Positions 22,594-35,026 of a stretch of DNA of 64,000 nucleotides are shown piece after piece. The position numbers were made by a program, and so were the translations under genes. Under the pieces are notes generated by a model, which had not been told where the DNA came from, ran no database searches, and worked only from the letters and a program-made list of their open reading frames with translations. How positions within the stretch are numbered: position 1 is the first letter of the stretch; each line of letters opens with the position of its first letter. Source of the DNA: Chamaecyparis obtusa (Eukaryota > Streptophyta > Pinopsida > Cupressales > Cupressaceae). The stretch covers positions 416,501 through 480,500 of the forward strand of contig BSBK01002085.1 in NCBI GenBank assembly GCA_027943335.1. The letters run 5' to 3'.

Positions 22594-23815
22594 AATAGTT
22601 AAGTAAATAAATAAAGGGATAGTCTTAGAGAGGTTTTGTTGCACAATTATTATGATTAATAATAATAATTTGTCACTATTTTAAAGCAATTATTATTAAT
22701 TTTTCAAGTGCAGTTAGGAGGCCTTTTAGGAGTTGTCCTTAGGCATGGCATGCTTGTCTAGGGATGGATCTTCAATTGACTGTGTGCCTCATGAATCAAG
22801 AGAGAAATGTTTCTATTCATGGTAAGTTAAGAGGCAATTTAGGCCTATTTGTAGCTCTTTGGAGTGGTTTTGGAGATAGCCACCAGTTCATCATTAGTTG
22901 GGAGACTTTTTCTAGTAGTTTGCTCATAGTTTCATGTAGTTACATCCTTATTTTGGTGGAATTTGTTCTCATATCTGACCCCCATAGTTTTTGCATGGTT
23001 TATGAAGATTTTGAGTAGTTGTGGGGTAATTTTGAGTGCTTTTTCAGTTGGACATAGCTTGGTGGAGTTAGAGGAGCACTTAGACTTCAATTTCTGAAAG
23101 TTTAGCTCCTAATTTTATGGGTTTTCTCATGCATCCGACCCTTGGGGATCTGTGGCATATATCATTGTTTTTTGACCTCATTTGATGGACCTTCTTTAAA
23201 GCTCACATGTTTTGCACATTGCACACTTGTGAGAAAATTGTAAGGAATTTTTGTAGTAGAGATTTTTTAGCATTGATTATATTGATACAACAGTTCCTTC
23301 TCATTGGTTTGAGTGTAATATTATGGATTTTCATACTTTTATGTTGTGTTATCCTTCATTTAAGTTATATTCCTTGTTTCATATTCAAATCTTGATACTT
23401 GTTATTACAGGTCTTTGTTTGTGTCCTAATTCTTTGTAGAAAATTGGTGAAACCTAGTTTCTCTTTCAAAGTGAAAGATTCTAGGTCCTTGCATAGAATC
23501 ATTGTTGTAATTGCATGTTTGTCTAAGTATTGAGAGCCATCACTATCTTATGTGATTTATGTTGATTCATTCAAAGTTACATACAAATTATTTGGTGTAT
23601 CACCTGATTTAGTTTTTAGGTATTCATCTTTTTCTCATCCCTTTATCCCCACATATACATTTAGTTTTAGGCTATCAATGTTTAGGAACTGGCCTATCTT
23701 CTGAAGATTCTTCTCTCATTTTAGGATAACCCACCACTCAAGAGAGTTTCCATATTTCAACAGGATAGCTAGATTTCATTAGAAAAGTTAAAGGTGTAAT
23801 CCTCTCATGACAACA
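22594..23815 (+). repeat. 5' LTR (truncated) of the Tat-like element
   Basis: Direct repeat of the 3' LTR, ending TGACAACA at 23815. A short open frame (23207-23395) is conserved between both LTRs only because the LTRs are copies. A primer-site-like TTGGTGCACCCGGTGG starts at 23821. Confidence 0.8.
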
Positions 23816-23995
23816 ATTTATTGGTGCACCCGGTGGCACACAAACTGCTTCTCAGTTGCTTGAATTATAGATTTTTTTTGATGTTTTGGTGTGAACAACA
23901 ATATTCCAGCCTTTTTGAAGGCATTTTCCAGCACCTAACAACTCTATTTTAAAGGTTTATTGTAGATTTAGTTGCAGATTTGGGTGTTCATTTTA

Positions 23996-25600
23996 ATGAG
24001 AAGAACTCCAACAAGATCAAACAAAGATGGTTTTGTATACCAGGAATTGCAGCTGGGTAGAAGGGGAAGTAGATCAACTAGAAGAGGAAAGACAACATGA
24101 GATTCAAGAGGTAGATCTTCTTTATTTGGTTATGATTTTTCATCCTTTGATAATCCTATTTTTGAAGATCAGGCTGCAAATTCAAATGAACCTGAGGTAA
24201 TTATTGAGGATATCAATTTTCTTGAAGATTTAAGTGTTCCTGATAATTCTGGATCAAAATTACCAATTTTTGAAGAATTACCAAGAGATCATTTTGTTTC
24301 TGGAGCATCTAAAAGTGGTACTACAACAACTCATCAAAGTTTGAAAACATATCAAAGGAAGGTAATTCATCATACTCAACCCTCTATAACACCTGTGATT
24401 TAGCAACAAGTACCACCAGTTCATCAAATGGCTCAAAATTTTCCATTTGTAGCTTTTAATGCTGGCAACCCATGACGGATTGCTACTCATCATGATATTC
24501 CATCAGTAGCACTAAAGGGTTTTCCCTATTTTACTAGTGAAAATCATGTTTCAACTATTGATCATATTAAAGATGTAGCAACTCTTTGTGGATTACATCA
24601 AGTGACACATGATGATGTGGCATTGAAATTGCTAACATCCTCAGTTAAAGGTAAAGAATTAATTTAGTTTAGAGGTTTAGCAATTAACTCTATTGCTACG
24701 TGGGATGATTTGGGAACTATTTTGATTAGTAAATTTAAGGATAAATCTGACAATCTTTCATTGGTTGAGAAGTTGACTACGATTAAAAAGCATCCTAATG
24801 AGCATATTTCTGATTTTAACTTTTGTTTTCAGTGAACTTTGGACATAGTTCTAGTATCTGTTAAACCTTCTAATGATTATGCATTTTTATTCTATTTAAA
24901 GGCTTTTAACAGTGATATTTTAGTGATGATTCAGTCCTTGGGTGGAAATACTTTTTCAAACATATTTGACATTGTTGTTAGAGCTAAGAACAACTTGATA
25001 CAAGTTGGTAAGTTACCTCCTAGGCCTCCAATGCCTTATTTTGCAAAAGTACAACTAGTTGTACCACCAATAATAGTTGTTCCACAATTTCTAGCATTAC
25101 CAGCATTTAATATGTAGGTTGCAGTAGAAGAACATGTTGCTACAACTCCTTTTAGACAGCTAAAATAGAAAAATTTGGAGTTGAAAGACAAAAGTGATAG
25201 TATGAGGACTTTGCAAAGTTATGACAATGAAATAATGAACTTAAAGAGGCAACAAGGCCAATACAATAGGCCTCCTCAAGCCACTTATCAAAAGAATAGG
25301 TAGTTTAATCAAGCCTCTGGTTTAAACCAGCCACGCCAAGCTCAAGGACAACAAATAAATTACAATTAGAGAGCTAGTCAACCTTATAATTATGCAACTC
25401 CTAGTACTTCTAAGGAGCTGGTAGTTATTCCTCAAAATCACTACGCATAAGAGGAGGAGTGGTGTAACACTTGTAATGCCAACCACTTTTGGCTTGATTG
25501 TCCTCATGTGCTTGAAGCTAGGAGGAAAGATATTCTAAAGGGTCAATTGAAAAATGTACCAGGAGATGCTCAGGATGATCAAATGTAGCTACAAGGTAAT
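23996..25600 (+). pseudogene. gag of the Tat-like element
   Basis: The ATG at 23996 opens a frame (MRRTPTRSNKDGFVYQ) that holds through gag with scattered TAG/TGA stops. Recognisable are the Ty3-type gag core around 24510-25010 (ALKGFPYFTSENHV, DLGTILISKFKDKSD, HISDFNFCFQ) and a C-terminal cysteine motif (WCNTCNANHFWLDCP, about 25460-25500), close to a zinc knuckle of spacing C-x2-C-x4-H/W-x4-C. It packages element RNA in virus-like particles. Same frame as the protease downstream. Confidence 0.7.
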
Positions 25601-26089
25601 CATGATGTTACTTTGATAAATTTTAATGTCGATGAGATTGTTTTAGCAGCTAGTTTTGATCAAAATCAAGTATGGAAGTTTGTAGCAGTAGGTACAAGGT
25701 CAAAAACTAAGGCTGCAAATGAACTATAGGTTGATAAGGTACACCAAATTTTTGTTATATCAAAAAAACAAATATTAAAAGGCAAACAACAACAAATTCA
25801 AGCTCAAGATGCAACTTTACAGCCATTACAACCAGAAAAAGAGCTGACTGTTCCAAAACAACAATAGAAGGTTAGTGCTCATAATTTTAATACTGTTGAT
25901 CATTTAAAGAAAACACATGTTCTTGTATCCATTTGGGATATTTTAGCACTTCAAGGCCAAAATGATATGCTGCAGGAAGCATTGCAATCACTTGCATTAT
26001 TTGATGATGCTTTGAAACAACAAACTCCTAAGGTTCTAATAGCTACAAATGCAACTTCAACCCAAGAATCACCCAAGTTGGTAAAACCA

Positions 26090-26420
26090 CCACCTTTTTA
26101 TATTACTATTATAATAGGACAACACCTAGTACATAACTATATAATTGATTCATGTGCTTCTAGCTCGGTTATGCTAAAGAAGATTGTAGACTAGCTAGGC
26201 CTTGAATATGAACCAATTGAAAAAGGTGTATTTCAACTAGATGGGAAAGCAGTTGACACGGTTGGAGTTATATGAAACTTTGATCTGGCTTTGCATGCTT
26301 GTCCTAGTTTTCCAGTTCCTATGGATGTTTATATTATAGATTTGCCTCCTAATTTTTCTATTTGTTTATCATGAGATTTCACTACCAAAATAAGAGGGTA
26401 TCTATCTACCGATTGGTCTC
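26090..26420 (+). pseudogene. aspartic protease of the Tat-like element
   Basis: PPPFYITIIIGQHLVHNYIIDSCASSSVM carries the retropepsin active site as DSCAS (usually DSGAS). It is followed by LGLEYEPIEKGVFQLDGK and IDLPPNFSICLS. In-frame stops are present. The Gly-to-Cys change in the active site would likely impair it. Confidence 0.65.
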
Positions 26421-26759
26421 ACATGATTTTTTGCACTAGGTATGGTACTAAGGTAACTATTCCTTTAGAGCCTATTGAATTTTTTTATATTGAGCCACAT
26501 GTTAGTGGTAATGAAAATGAAACAACAACTATATTATTTGATCAAGAGGAAATTACTGCTATTCATGAGTCTCAAACATAGATTGATCAAATTCATGATA
26601 TATTATTAGATGCATGGGCTACTGAAAATGTTAAAATTTCTGATGAATAGATTGAAGAGCCAAGTTTGGGCAATTATGTCATTCATGAGATTACTAATTT
26701 CATGCCAAGTGTCATAAAAGGTACAGATTTGGATTCATAATAACAATCTAATGCTGTTT

Positions 26760-27140
26760 GGAAATTGTTTTTTGATGGTTCAACCAACACGATAGGTGCA
26801 GAAGAAGGTTGTATGTTGATTTCACCAGAAAATGAGAGGTATTATTCATCTTTCAGATTTACTTTCAACTATACCAATAATATTTCTAAATATGAAGCAC
26901 TTGTGCATGGATTAAAATGGGCTATCAAAAAAGGTATTAGCTATTTACAAATTTTTCTGGTGATTTAGAACTTATTGTTAATCAAGTTAGAAACATCCAT
27001 ACAACTAAGAATGATTTATTGAAAAGTTATAAGCATGTTGTATGAGATTTAATTGAAGGGTTTGAAGCTTTTAACTTGCAATATGTACCTAGAAATTAGA
27101 ATAAACATGTTGATAGACTTGCAATAGTTGGTGCAAAATA
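26760..27140 (+). pseudogene. archaeal-type RNase H (aRNH) upstream of the reverse transcriptase
   Basis: WKLFFDGSTNTIGAEEG gives the first catalytic Asp. NNISKYEALVHGLKWAI gives the Glu in the characteristic YEAL-x2-GL context. GDLELIVNQV gives the second Asp, and NKHVDRLA supplies the last Asp. A T-run near 26950 shifts the frame by one. This second RNase H is the hallmark of the plant Tat clade. The Tat elements I know best (Ogre, Retand) carry it between the Ty3 RNase H and integrase; here it lies before the reverse transcriptase. Confidence 0.78.
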
Positions 27141-27569
27141 TGACATTCCAACTAAAATTGGTAAAGATGAAGGGCTGAATTATGTAAAAGTGATTGTTAG
27201 CCTTGTTGTTCCTAATAATGCTGAAAGTTGGTAGGTTTTTGAATCTGACCAACATATTGTTAATTTTTTGAGAGAAGAGGCTGAATTTGCGCAGCCAAAT
27301 CGACAAAAATTACAGGACCAATATGAGGACCAGATTATTCAATTGAGGATAAATAAGCTGCCCAAGGTCTTGTGACCTTAGAATCAATCTTTAATACTAA
27401 TGACCAGCTGAAGACAGATAAATCTAGCTTATAGGTTAAAGAGGAACACTATGAACAAATTATTTTTGCAAAGGTCAAGGTACTAAAAATTAGAAAGGTA
27501 TGTACTCTTGAAGAGCATCAAACATTTATTAGCTTATGCAATGAATTTCATGATATTATTGCCTGAAAT

Positions 27570-28440
27570 TATTCAGATTTGAAAGGCTTTGATCCTAGTA
27601 TTTCTCAGCATACCATTGAGTTAGAATCAAGAGAAAAACCAATTAGGCAAAAAAAGAGGTTAGTAAATCCTAAGTTAGAGCCTCTTATGATCAAAGAACT
27701 GAATAATCTAATTGAGAGCAATATTATATTCCCAATTAAGCATAATTCTTGGGTATCCAATTTGGTTCCAGTTAGAAAGAAAAATGGAGAAATTAGATTG
27801 TGTGTTGATTTTTATGATTTAAATAGAGCTTCATTGAAGGATAAATATCCTTTGCTTTCAATGGAGCAGATATTGTAGGTTGTTTCAGGATCCGAATGGT
27901 TGCTTGATGGTTTCTCTGGTTATAACCAAATTTTGGTAAAGGAAGAGGACATGTTAAAGACATCATTTACTACCAAATGAGAAATTATGGCTTATCAGAA
28001 TATTCCATTTGGTCTATCTAATGTAGGTGAATCATTTTAGAAAGAAATGGATAAGGCTTTCATGAATTTAATGTACAAGTTTGTACTTGTTTATCTTGAT
28101 GACATTACTATTTTCTCAAAGAATGCTGCAAATCATTTCTAGCATTTAAGGGTCATCTTTGAAAGATGGAGGGAATATGGTATTTCATTGAATCCAAAGA
28201 AAAGTGTATTTATTGTTCATGAGGGTAAATTGATGAGATTTATTGTTTCTAAAAAGGGTATCACCATTGAACATGAAAGGGTAAGTGTAATTTTAGCCCT
28301 ACCACTTCCAACTCATAAAAAAAGACTTCAAAGTTTCTTGGGAAGAATTAATTTTGTGAGGAGATTCATTTTAGATATTGCTGAATTAGTGATGTCATTA
28401 ATAACTATCCTCAAGAAAAATATGGTTTTTAGTTAGATAA
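27570..28440 (+). pseudogene. reverse transcriptase of the Tat-like element
   Basis: The frame resumes with KGFDPSISQHTIELESREKP, then ELNNLIESNIIFPIKHNSWVSNLVPVRKKNGEIRLCVDFYDLN. The catalytic box is at about 28083-28110 (VLVYLDDITIFSK), then LPLPTHKKRLQSFLGRINFVRRFI. It has TAG/TGA stops but is otherwise collinear. It lies in a different frame from gag-protease-aRNH; a slip near 27315 accounts for this. Confidence 0.85.
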
Positions 28441-28975
28441 AGGAAGGTAAGTGCGGTTTTGAGTTGATTAAAGAAGCATTGGCTGCTGCCCCTACTTTGT
28501 TAAATCCTGATTTCTCAAAAGAATTCATTTTATATGCTTATGGGAATATTGATAGCATTGTTGCTATGTTAGTTCAAAAAAATGATGAAGATTTTGAGAA
28601 ACCATTAGCATTTTTCAGTCAAGGTCTTAAGGATTATGAGCTGCATTATTCATTTGTTGAAAAACATGTTCTTATTATAATAAGAAGTTTGAAGAAATTC
28701 AAACACATGCTTTCCAACAATAAGAAAAAATTAATGGTTGCTCATCCTTCTGTTAAGGATTTCTTGTTGAATAAGGACTTCAATACTAAAAGAGTTGGCT
28801 GGATTACCAAGGCAATGGAGCATGACATCAAAATCAAGGTCACCAAGCTGGTAAGAGGTAAGGGTTTGTGTGAACAACTTGCTGGAAATGGAGAAAATAC
28901 TCCAAAAGTTAATTTTGATGTTGTTTTAGCTTTACAGGATGATGAACAATGTCTTGTTCTTGATTCTTAGAATGA
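28440..28975 (+). pseudogene. Ty3-type RNase H of the Tat-like element
   Basis: LLNPDFSKEFILYAYGNIDSIVAMLVQ, KPLAFFSQGLKDYELHYSFVEKHVLII and KKFKHML are the usual Ty3 RNase H blocks. The first catalytic Asp region (normally Y-x-D-AS) reads YAYGN, so the active site is degenerate. That fits with the aRNH supplying activity in Tat elements. Confidence 0.7.
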
Positions 28976-29049
28976 CTGGGTAGATGATATGATCATCTTA
29001 TTAGAAACATGACATTGTCCTAAAGGTTTGGAAAGGTCAAAATGAAGGT

Positions 29050-30225
29050 ATTATAGATTGCAGTCCATTTCTTACTATTTAATGAATAATATATTATTTA
29101 AAAAGGATTTGCAAGGTGTTCTGTTGAGATGCATTAAACCAAATCAAATTGATCATATTTTGTATGAATTTCATGAATGGCCAGCTGGAGGCCATTTCTC
29201 ACCAAGAGCTACAACTCTTAAGATGATGAAAGCAGGCTATTATTGGCCAATTGTGTTTAAAGATTCACATTCATGGGTAAGAAAATGCAAAGAATGTGCA
29301 ATTTTTGTTGGAAAGGAAAAATTAGGAGTGCTACCTTTGCAACCTATTCAGGTAGACCAGCCATTTATGAAATGGGGTCCTAACTTTATTGGCATCATTA
29401 ACCCACCTTCAAGTGTAGGTCATAAGTGGGTATTGATAACCACTGATTATTTTACAAAGTGGACTAAAGTAGTTTCTCTTAAAGAAGCAAATGAGACTGT
29501 TGTTTTGAATTTTTATAATGACTAAATTTGTAGATTTGGTGTAACAGATTCAATCCTTTCAGATAATGCACTTGCATTTACATGAAGTATAATAGATGAA
29601 TGGGCTATTAAAAAGGGTGTATATCTGAATACTTCATCAAATTATTACCCATAGGGTAATGGGTAGGCTGAATCCACTAACAAGAACCTGATTTAGATCA
29701 TAAAGAAGACCCTAGAAGGTAATCAACATTCTTGACATGAAAAGTTGAAATCAACACTTTGGGCTGATATAATAACTCCCAAAAGATCAACTGGAATGTC
29801 TCCTTACATAATGGTTTATGGTAAGGAAGGTATATTTCCTATTTTAGTTGAGTTTCCAGCAATTGATTTTATGTATCAATTGGATATGCTTAATGAAGAA
29901 CCTATGACAACAAGGTTGGCTCAACTAAATGAGTTAGATGAAAAGAGGAGAGATGCATTGCAAAAAATTGAGCTTCATCAAGCTCAAATGAAGAGATCAT
30001 TTGATAAGAAAGCATCTCCCAAGGAATTCCAGCTAGGAGATATTTTTTTGAAATATGATGAATTGAAAAGTAGACTTGGAAGGCATTCAAAATTCGATGA
30101 TATGTGGGCTGGCCCGTATATCATAACACCCAACACACCATAAAATGCCTTTCATTTGTCTACACTTGAAGGAGAGGAGTTAGAAATCCTATTGAATGGG
30201 ATTCACCTCAAGCATTGCTTTTGAG
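29050..30225 (+). pseudogene. integrase of the Tat-like element
   Basis: The zinc-binding part has EFHEWPAGGHFSPRATTLKMMKAGYYWP and CKECAIFVGK (HHCC). The core has GPNFIGIINPPSS, VLITTDYFTKWTKVV, ILSDNALAFT and AESTNKNL (DD35E Asp, Asp and Glu contexts). The C-terminal part has GMSPYIMVYGKEGIFP and KYDELKSRLGRHSKFDDMWAGPYI. Several stops at Gln/Trp-like positions. It ends at TGA near 30225. Confidence 0.8.
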
Positions 30226-33200
30226 GTGAGTTAGTTTGAATAAGTGCTTTGCACATTGTTAGTTTGCTTCAGTTAGTTGTTGTTAGTTATTTTGAAACAA
30301 CAAAGAAGAATGCTGTTGTAGCATATCATAATGACATGGATGAGCACCCATCACATAAATCATGAGTCAATACTCATTGCTCTACATCGTAGGGAATCAC
30401 ACATCTCACCATCATTAGTCACAACAACATGCTTATTTGTTGTTCATGTTAGTGTTAGTTTGATCAGATCAAAGAATCTCATTTATGAAATACAAGAAGA
30501 CAATATGAACAAGCACCCATCAAATAGAGAATGGAATTACTCCTTTTTCCTATCTCATGACAGATGGTTCACAAAGCCCTCTTGGAGTGCAGAAATGGTA
30601 TTTTTCAATCTAGGTTTTTTGCTGTTGGTAGTTTAGTTGTCAGTTGGTAGTTTTTTGAAAGCTACAAGATTGATTACTTCATAGAAAAAATATTAAAAAA
30701 TGTACACATTAATCATAATGCGAAACAATGGATATTCCAAGGTTTTGAATTATGTGTAATGGGCACACTCCAAAATAGGTTATCCATGACATAACCTAGC
30801 TTGCAGATTTCAGATTGAAGGCAAATTTTTCAAGAGTAAAAAACTTGAGGTAATATAGAAAAATGAACTCAAATTCGTTTTCAACCTCATGCAAACTATT
30901 TAGAAACTGATAGTTGTATCCTATCAGCATCATCATATGGATGTATACCTCATAATGAGGAAATAGTCACTCAAGAACCGGTATATCAATAATATGATGG
31001 TGGTTAAAACATATAGGTACGGGTTTCCTAAACATCTTACAAGAGGTCTTTTTGGTTTTAGTTTTAGTTTCAATTTTCATTTGGAGTACTGGTGTGTTTC
31101 AATTTTTAGAGTTTTCTAAGTTTTTCTAGAGATTGAGAAGGTTCAGTTTTTCTAAGTTGAAGACTCTGTGCCCAATGGACATATAAGAGGCTACTGGTCT
31201 GTTTCTGTTTAGTAGGCAAACACCCCTGAGAGCTCACCAAAAATGTGACCAATTTTCACCCTAATTGTTCTAATTGGCAGGGCTTTTACCAAACCTTAAT
31301 TTTTTATTGAAAGAGGTTCATTTGGGTTGATTAAATTGCTGTTATAATTGATCATTTTCAATTATCAGATCATTTCCTAATTGCTGGTTCATTTTTGGTT
31401 TCATTGAAAAAATCTTAGAAGTTACATTTTTTATGTCCCAACTACTTAAGAATCATATTTTGAGCAAAGTACAAATGCTGGAGTTCAAACAAAAAGGAGA
31501 AAGATACATGTTCATTTCAAACAACAAAGGTACAACAAGAAAATTATCCACACAAGCAATGGTTTCTATCAAAACTATAAACTGCAAGTGCATTTTTTGA
31601 GATATACAAAGAGATACTATTATAAAAATTTGCATTTATCATGCAACCACATAACTCATGGCTTAGGCTAATGCAAGCATGCATCTAAATATTAAATGCA
31701 TAAATGATGGCTTTTACAATCTTTTAAATGAGGAAATACACAAAGTAAGAGGATAGGGTTAGGTTCCCCATTGCCTGGTATTTTTGTTGAAGGTTGTTAT
31801 TCCCTTCAATTTGGGGCTCACATACGAAGTAGTCCTAAAAAAGAAGACAGAGAAATGGGTTAGTTCATTTGAACTAAGCAATGGAGGAACTAAACCTATT
31901 AGTCTATGTCATCTACTTCCATACATTTATCGAATGTAAACATCAGAATGCAATAAAGGAGCCATTGGAAGGAATGATTACATCACTCAAAAAACTTTAT
32001 TTCTTAACAATGTTTGTTTTTTGTGTAGATATAGGTATGAAGATTTTGGGGAGACTGTAGAGGAGACATGCATTAACTACATGTATCAGACCTTCTAGTT
32101 GAACCAATGTAGCTCTTTGAAGACACTGAGGAGATAATTGAAGGGACATGTATAAATTATAGATATGAAACCTTTTGGTCAAATCAGGAAGGGGCCAAGA
32201 CTAAAGTTTTGAAGAGGCTATTGAGGGGGCATACATAATTTACAAGTATGGGACCTTCTAGTTGAACCAAGGTTGTTGGTTGAAGACTTGAGGAGATTGT
32301 TAAAGGGACATGAATATATTACAAGTATGAAACCTTTCAATCAAATCATTGGAGCTGATTGAAGACTGGCTATTAAAGGGACATGACAGTCTGTCATGAA
32401 ACCTTTCAGCTTCATAGAACTATCATTTCTTGCTACAAGAAGGGCCTAATCAAACATTAATTATCATGTGAGCATATCACATCTTATGAGTGTTTCAGAT
32501 TACTACATAAAGGTAAACACCACAAATAGATCTTTGAGTTATATGAATGTTTCATGTTACACATGCTGCAGTAAAGAGAAATGGTATATGCTGCAATAAA
32601 AAGAAATGGTATGACAAATTTATAATAAGGAACAATAAAAGTGTGTTATCAAGACACAACCAACATCAAGGGACAATGTATATAAAAATTTCCTCATATT
32701 TTTCAAAATTTCTCCATGAGGACTCAAAGGTAAAAGAGCTACAAAAATAGGCAAAGGTGCCTTGCAGACTCATTTTTAGAAATGTTATACAAATTCCTAA
32801 AGTTTATGAATTATGAAGATCATCTTGTGAGCATTACCAGTCAAAGTTATATTTAGATATGGGATTCAAATAAATGAGTATTGACATGTTATATTCAGTA
32901 GAAATCAAACATCATTACATTTAATGTTATTCAGGTAACTTTATGCATGTACCAAGGAATGTTGTTGTTTTCAAAATATGACCAAGAAAAGGCAGAAATT
33001 TCTTGAATGTCATAAAATTATACCTATACATGTAGTACATGGATCTTTTGCAGACATGATTTTTTTTTTATACCTAAGGCTGGAAGTTCATTAGACAACA
33101 ATATATCACCCTTCTTGTTTTAACAAATCACTGGGCCTTCTATTCTTATTGATTTTAGTGCAAATAATTTATAATTTTGTGTTTCTTTTGAAGAAAAATA

Positions 33201-34249
33201 TTTGAAAGATAAGAAAAGAAATAATTCTTCCAAGAGTTATATTGTTTAAATAGTTCTACAAGAAGTTCCAAAACTGTACTAGGAAAGAGTCATTAAGATG
33301 GGACTGTAAAGCAGGGATGCAGGGTGTTTCAGCCAGCTGAATAAAGGAGCAGATTGCAGTACCCAAGTCAGGGAGCAAGAAGATATATTAAATATGCAAT
33401 AGAACATCAATTTTTTTTTAGAATATCATTTTTTAGTAAGAACCAGTCATGCTGGTAGCTTCCAACAAAATACCCAAAATGTGTAAGTGCTATGATTGGT
33501 CTTCATTACAACCGCTTACAACAAAGTACAGAACAAAATTTAGTGCAATATTATATAGAAAATGAAGCAGATTACACCAATCGAATTGAATAGTTTTCCT
33601 TGAAACTTGCAACATTACAAATGGAAGTTAAAACCCTCATGAATGAGAACAGTAAACTAACTCAAAGGAGTACATGAAGTGTAGAGTATTTCAGATAGTT
33701 TCTATTGTTATTCATTACTGATAAAGCCATAGTCGAAATGAGTGATAGAGTAACTAAAAAAGGATCTATGGCTGCATATACAAGAAGTAAAAGAATTTAA
33801 AGAAAGACCATTAATGATTGAATTACCAAAAAAGCACCCAAAATGACAATCAATTTTTAGCAGTCGAAGCTGTGTATCCAAAACAGGAGAAAAAAATGAT
33901 GCAAGAGATCCTTAGAAAAGCTCAGGAAACTTACACGTTTTCTTCCAACCCATTTAAAGTAGCAGCTCAAGACAAGAGGAGAGGGAAACGATCTTTTATC
34001 ACAAAACATCCTCATCATAGGGCTTCGAATCTTTATCATGGCGTCTGGAAGAAACATCTCAAAGAGTCATGCCATGAAACAACAACACATCTCCAGTCAT
34101 AGACAAGAGCTTCAACATTTGAAGCAATGAATAACAAACAAAGAGCAGTATGACAAACTCCCACAATAGCAGACAAAGTTTCAAACCCTCATGGTGGATG
34201 GAGGGGAGAAAAGTGACAGCAACAACAAGAGAAAGATGAGAAAATGATA
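30226..34249. other. 4-kb non-coding tail between pol and the 3' LTR
   Basis: No domain is recognised. The longest open stretches (30331-30636, 33818-34102) have no familiar content. It contains a diverged tandem repeat at 32044-32415. The final purine-rich bases (AAGAGAAAGATGAGAAAA at about 34226) are the likely polypurine tract. Long 3' untranslated tails are known in Tat elements, but a nested insertion cannot be excluded. Confidence 0.5.
32044..32415. repeat. diverged tandem repeat, about five units of 80 bp
   Basis: The core words GGGACATG, ACAAGTATG(A/G)(A/G)ACCTT and GAAGAC recur with GACATG-type anchors near 32065, 32146, 32230, 32308 and 32380. Roughly 75-85% similarity by eye. Confidence 0.65.
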
Positions 34250-35026
34250 TGTTGTTTTAGGGTTCCTATTCCCCTATATCTCCCGTGCCTTGACTTAAGG
34301 CTTTGGCTTAGTTAAGCTTTATTTTAGCTTTCCCTTAGCAAGTGTCGTGTGCCTTAGGTTACATGATTAGGTATTATATTGGGGTCTAATATTAATATTA
34401 GACTTAAAGCTTATAAATTAATGAATATTGTTAATATATTCATTAATTTATAATTTATAATTCTAATGTTAATATTAGTCTTTAGTATAGTTTAAGCTTA
34501 AAAAATTGAAGATACATTTATATTAAAAATAATAAGTAGTGGTATAATAATAAAATAATTTTAAAAACTATCATTTATTATTTTATTTTAAATGATATTT
34601 GTTTAAATTATTTCATTATTATTAACAATACTTATTATTTTTTATATAAATATATATTTTTTTCTTTTCATTTCATTTATGGGTTGGTTTGATCTATTCA
34701 TTTAGTATTTAAATATGCATTTGAATATATTTAATTTAAAATAGATGGTGTTCGAACTATTTGTTTCAAATAAAAATATATTGAAGTACGTATTTAAATA
34801 GTAAAAAAATAGATCGAAGTCTTATTTATTTATTAAGTATTACTTGAACATAGTTTAATATATTTAATTTTCAAATGAATGAGTTGATTATTTGCTCCTA
34901 AAATTAAATATATTAAAATATGCTCAAGTAATAGTTAAGTAAATAAATAAAGGGATAGTCTTAGAGAGGTTTTGTTGCACAATTATTGTGATTAATAATA
35001 ATATTTTGTCACTATTATAAGGTAAT

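Noticed and set aside
23207..23395. Hydrophobic ORF conserved at 37204-37401
   Set aside because: Both copies are in LTRs, so conservation reflects LTR duplication and not coding selection.
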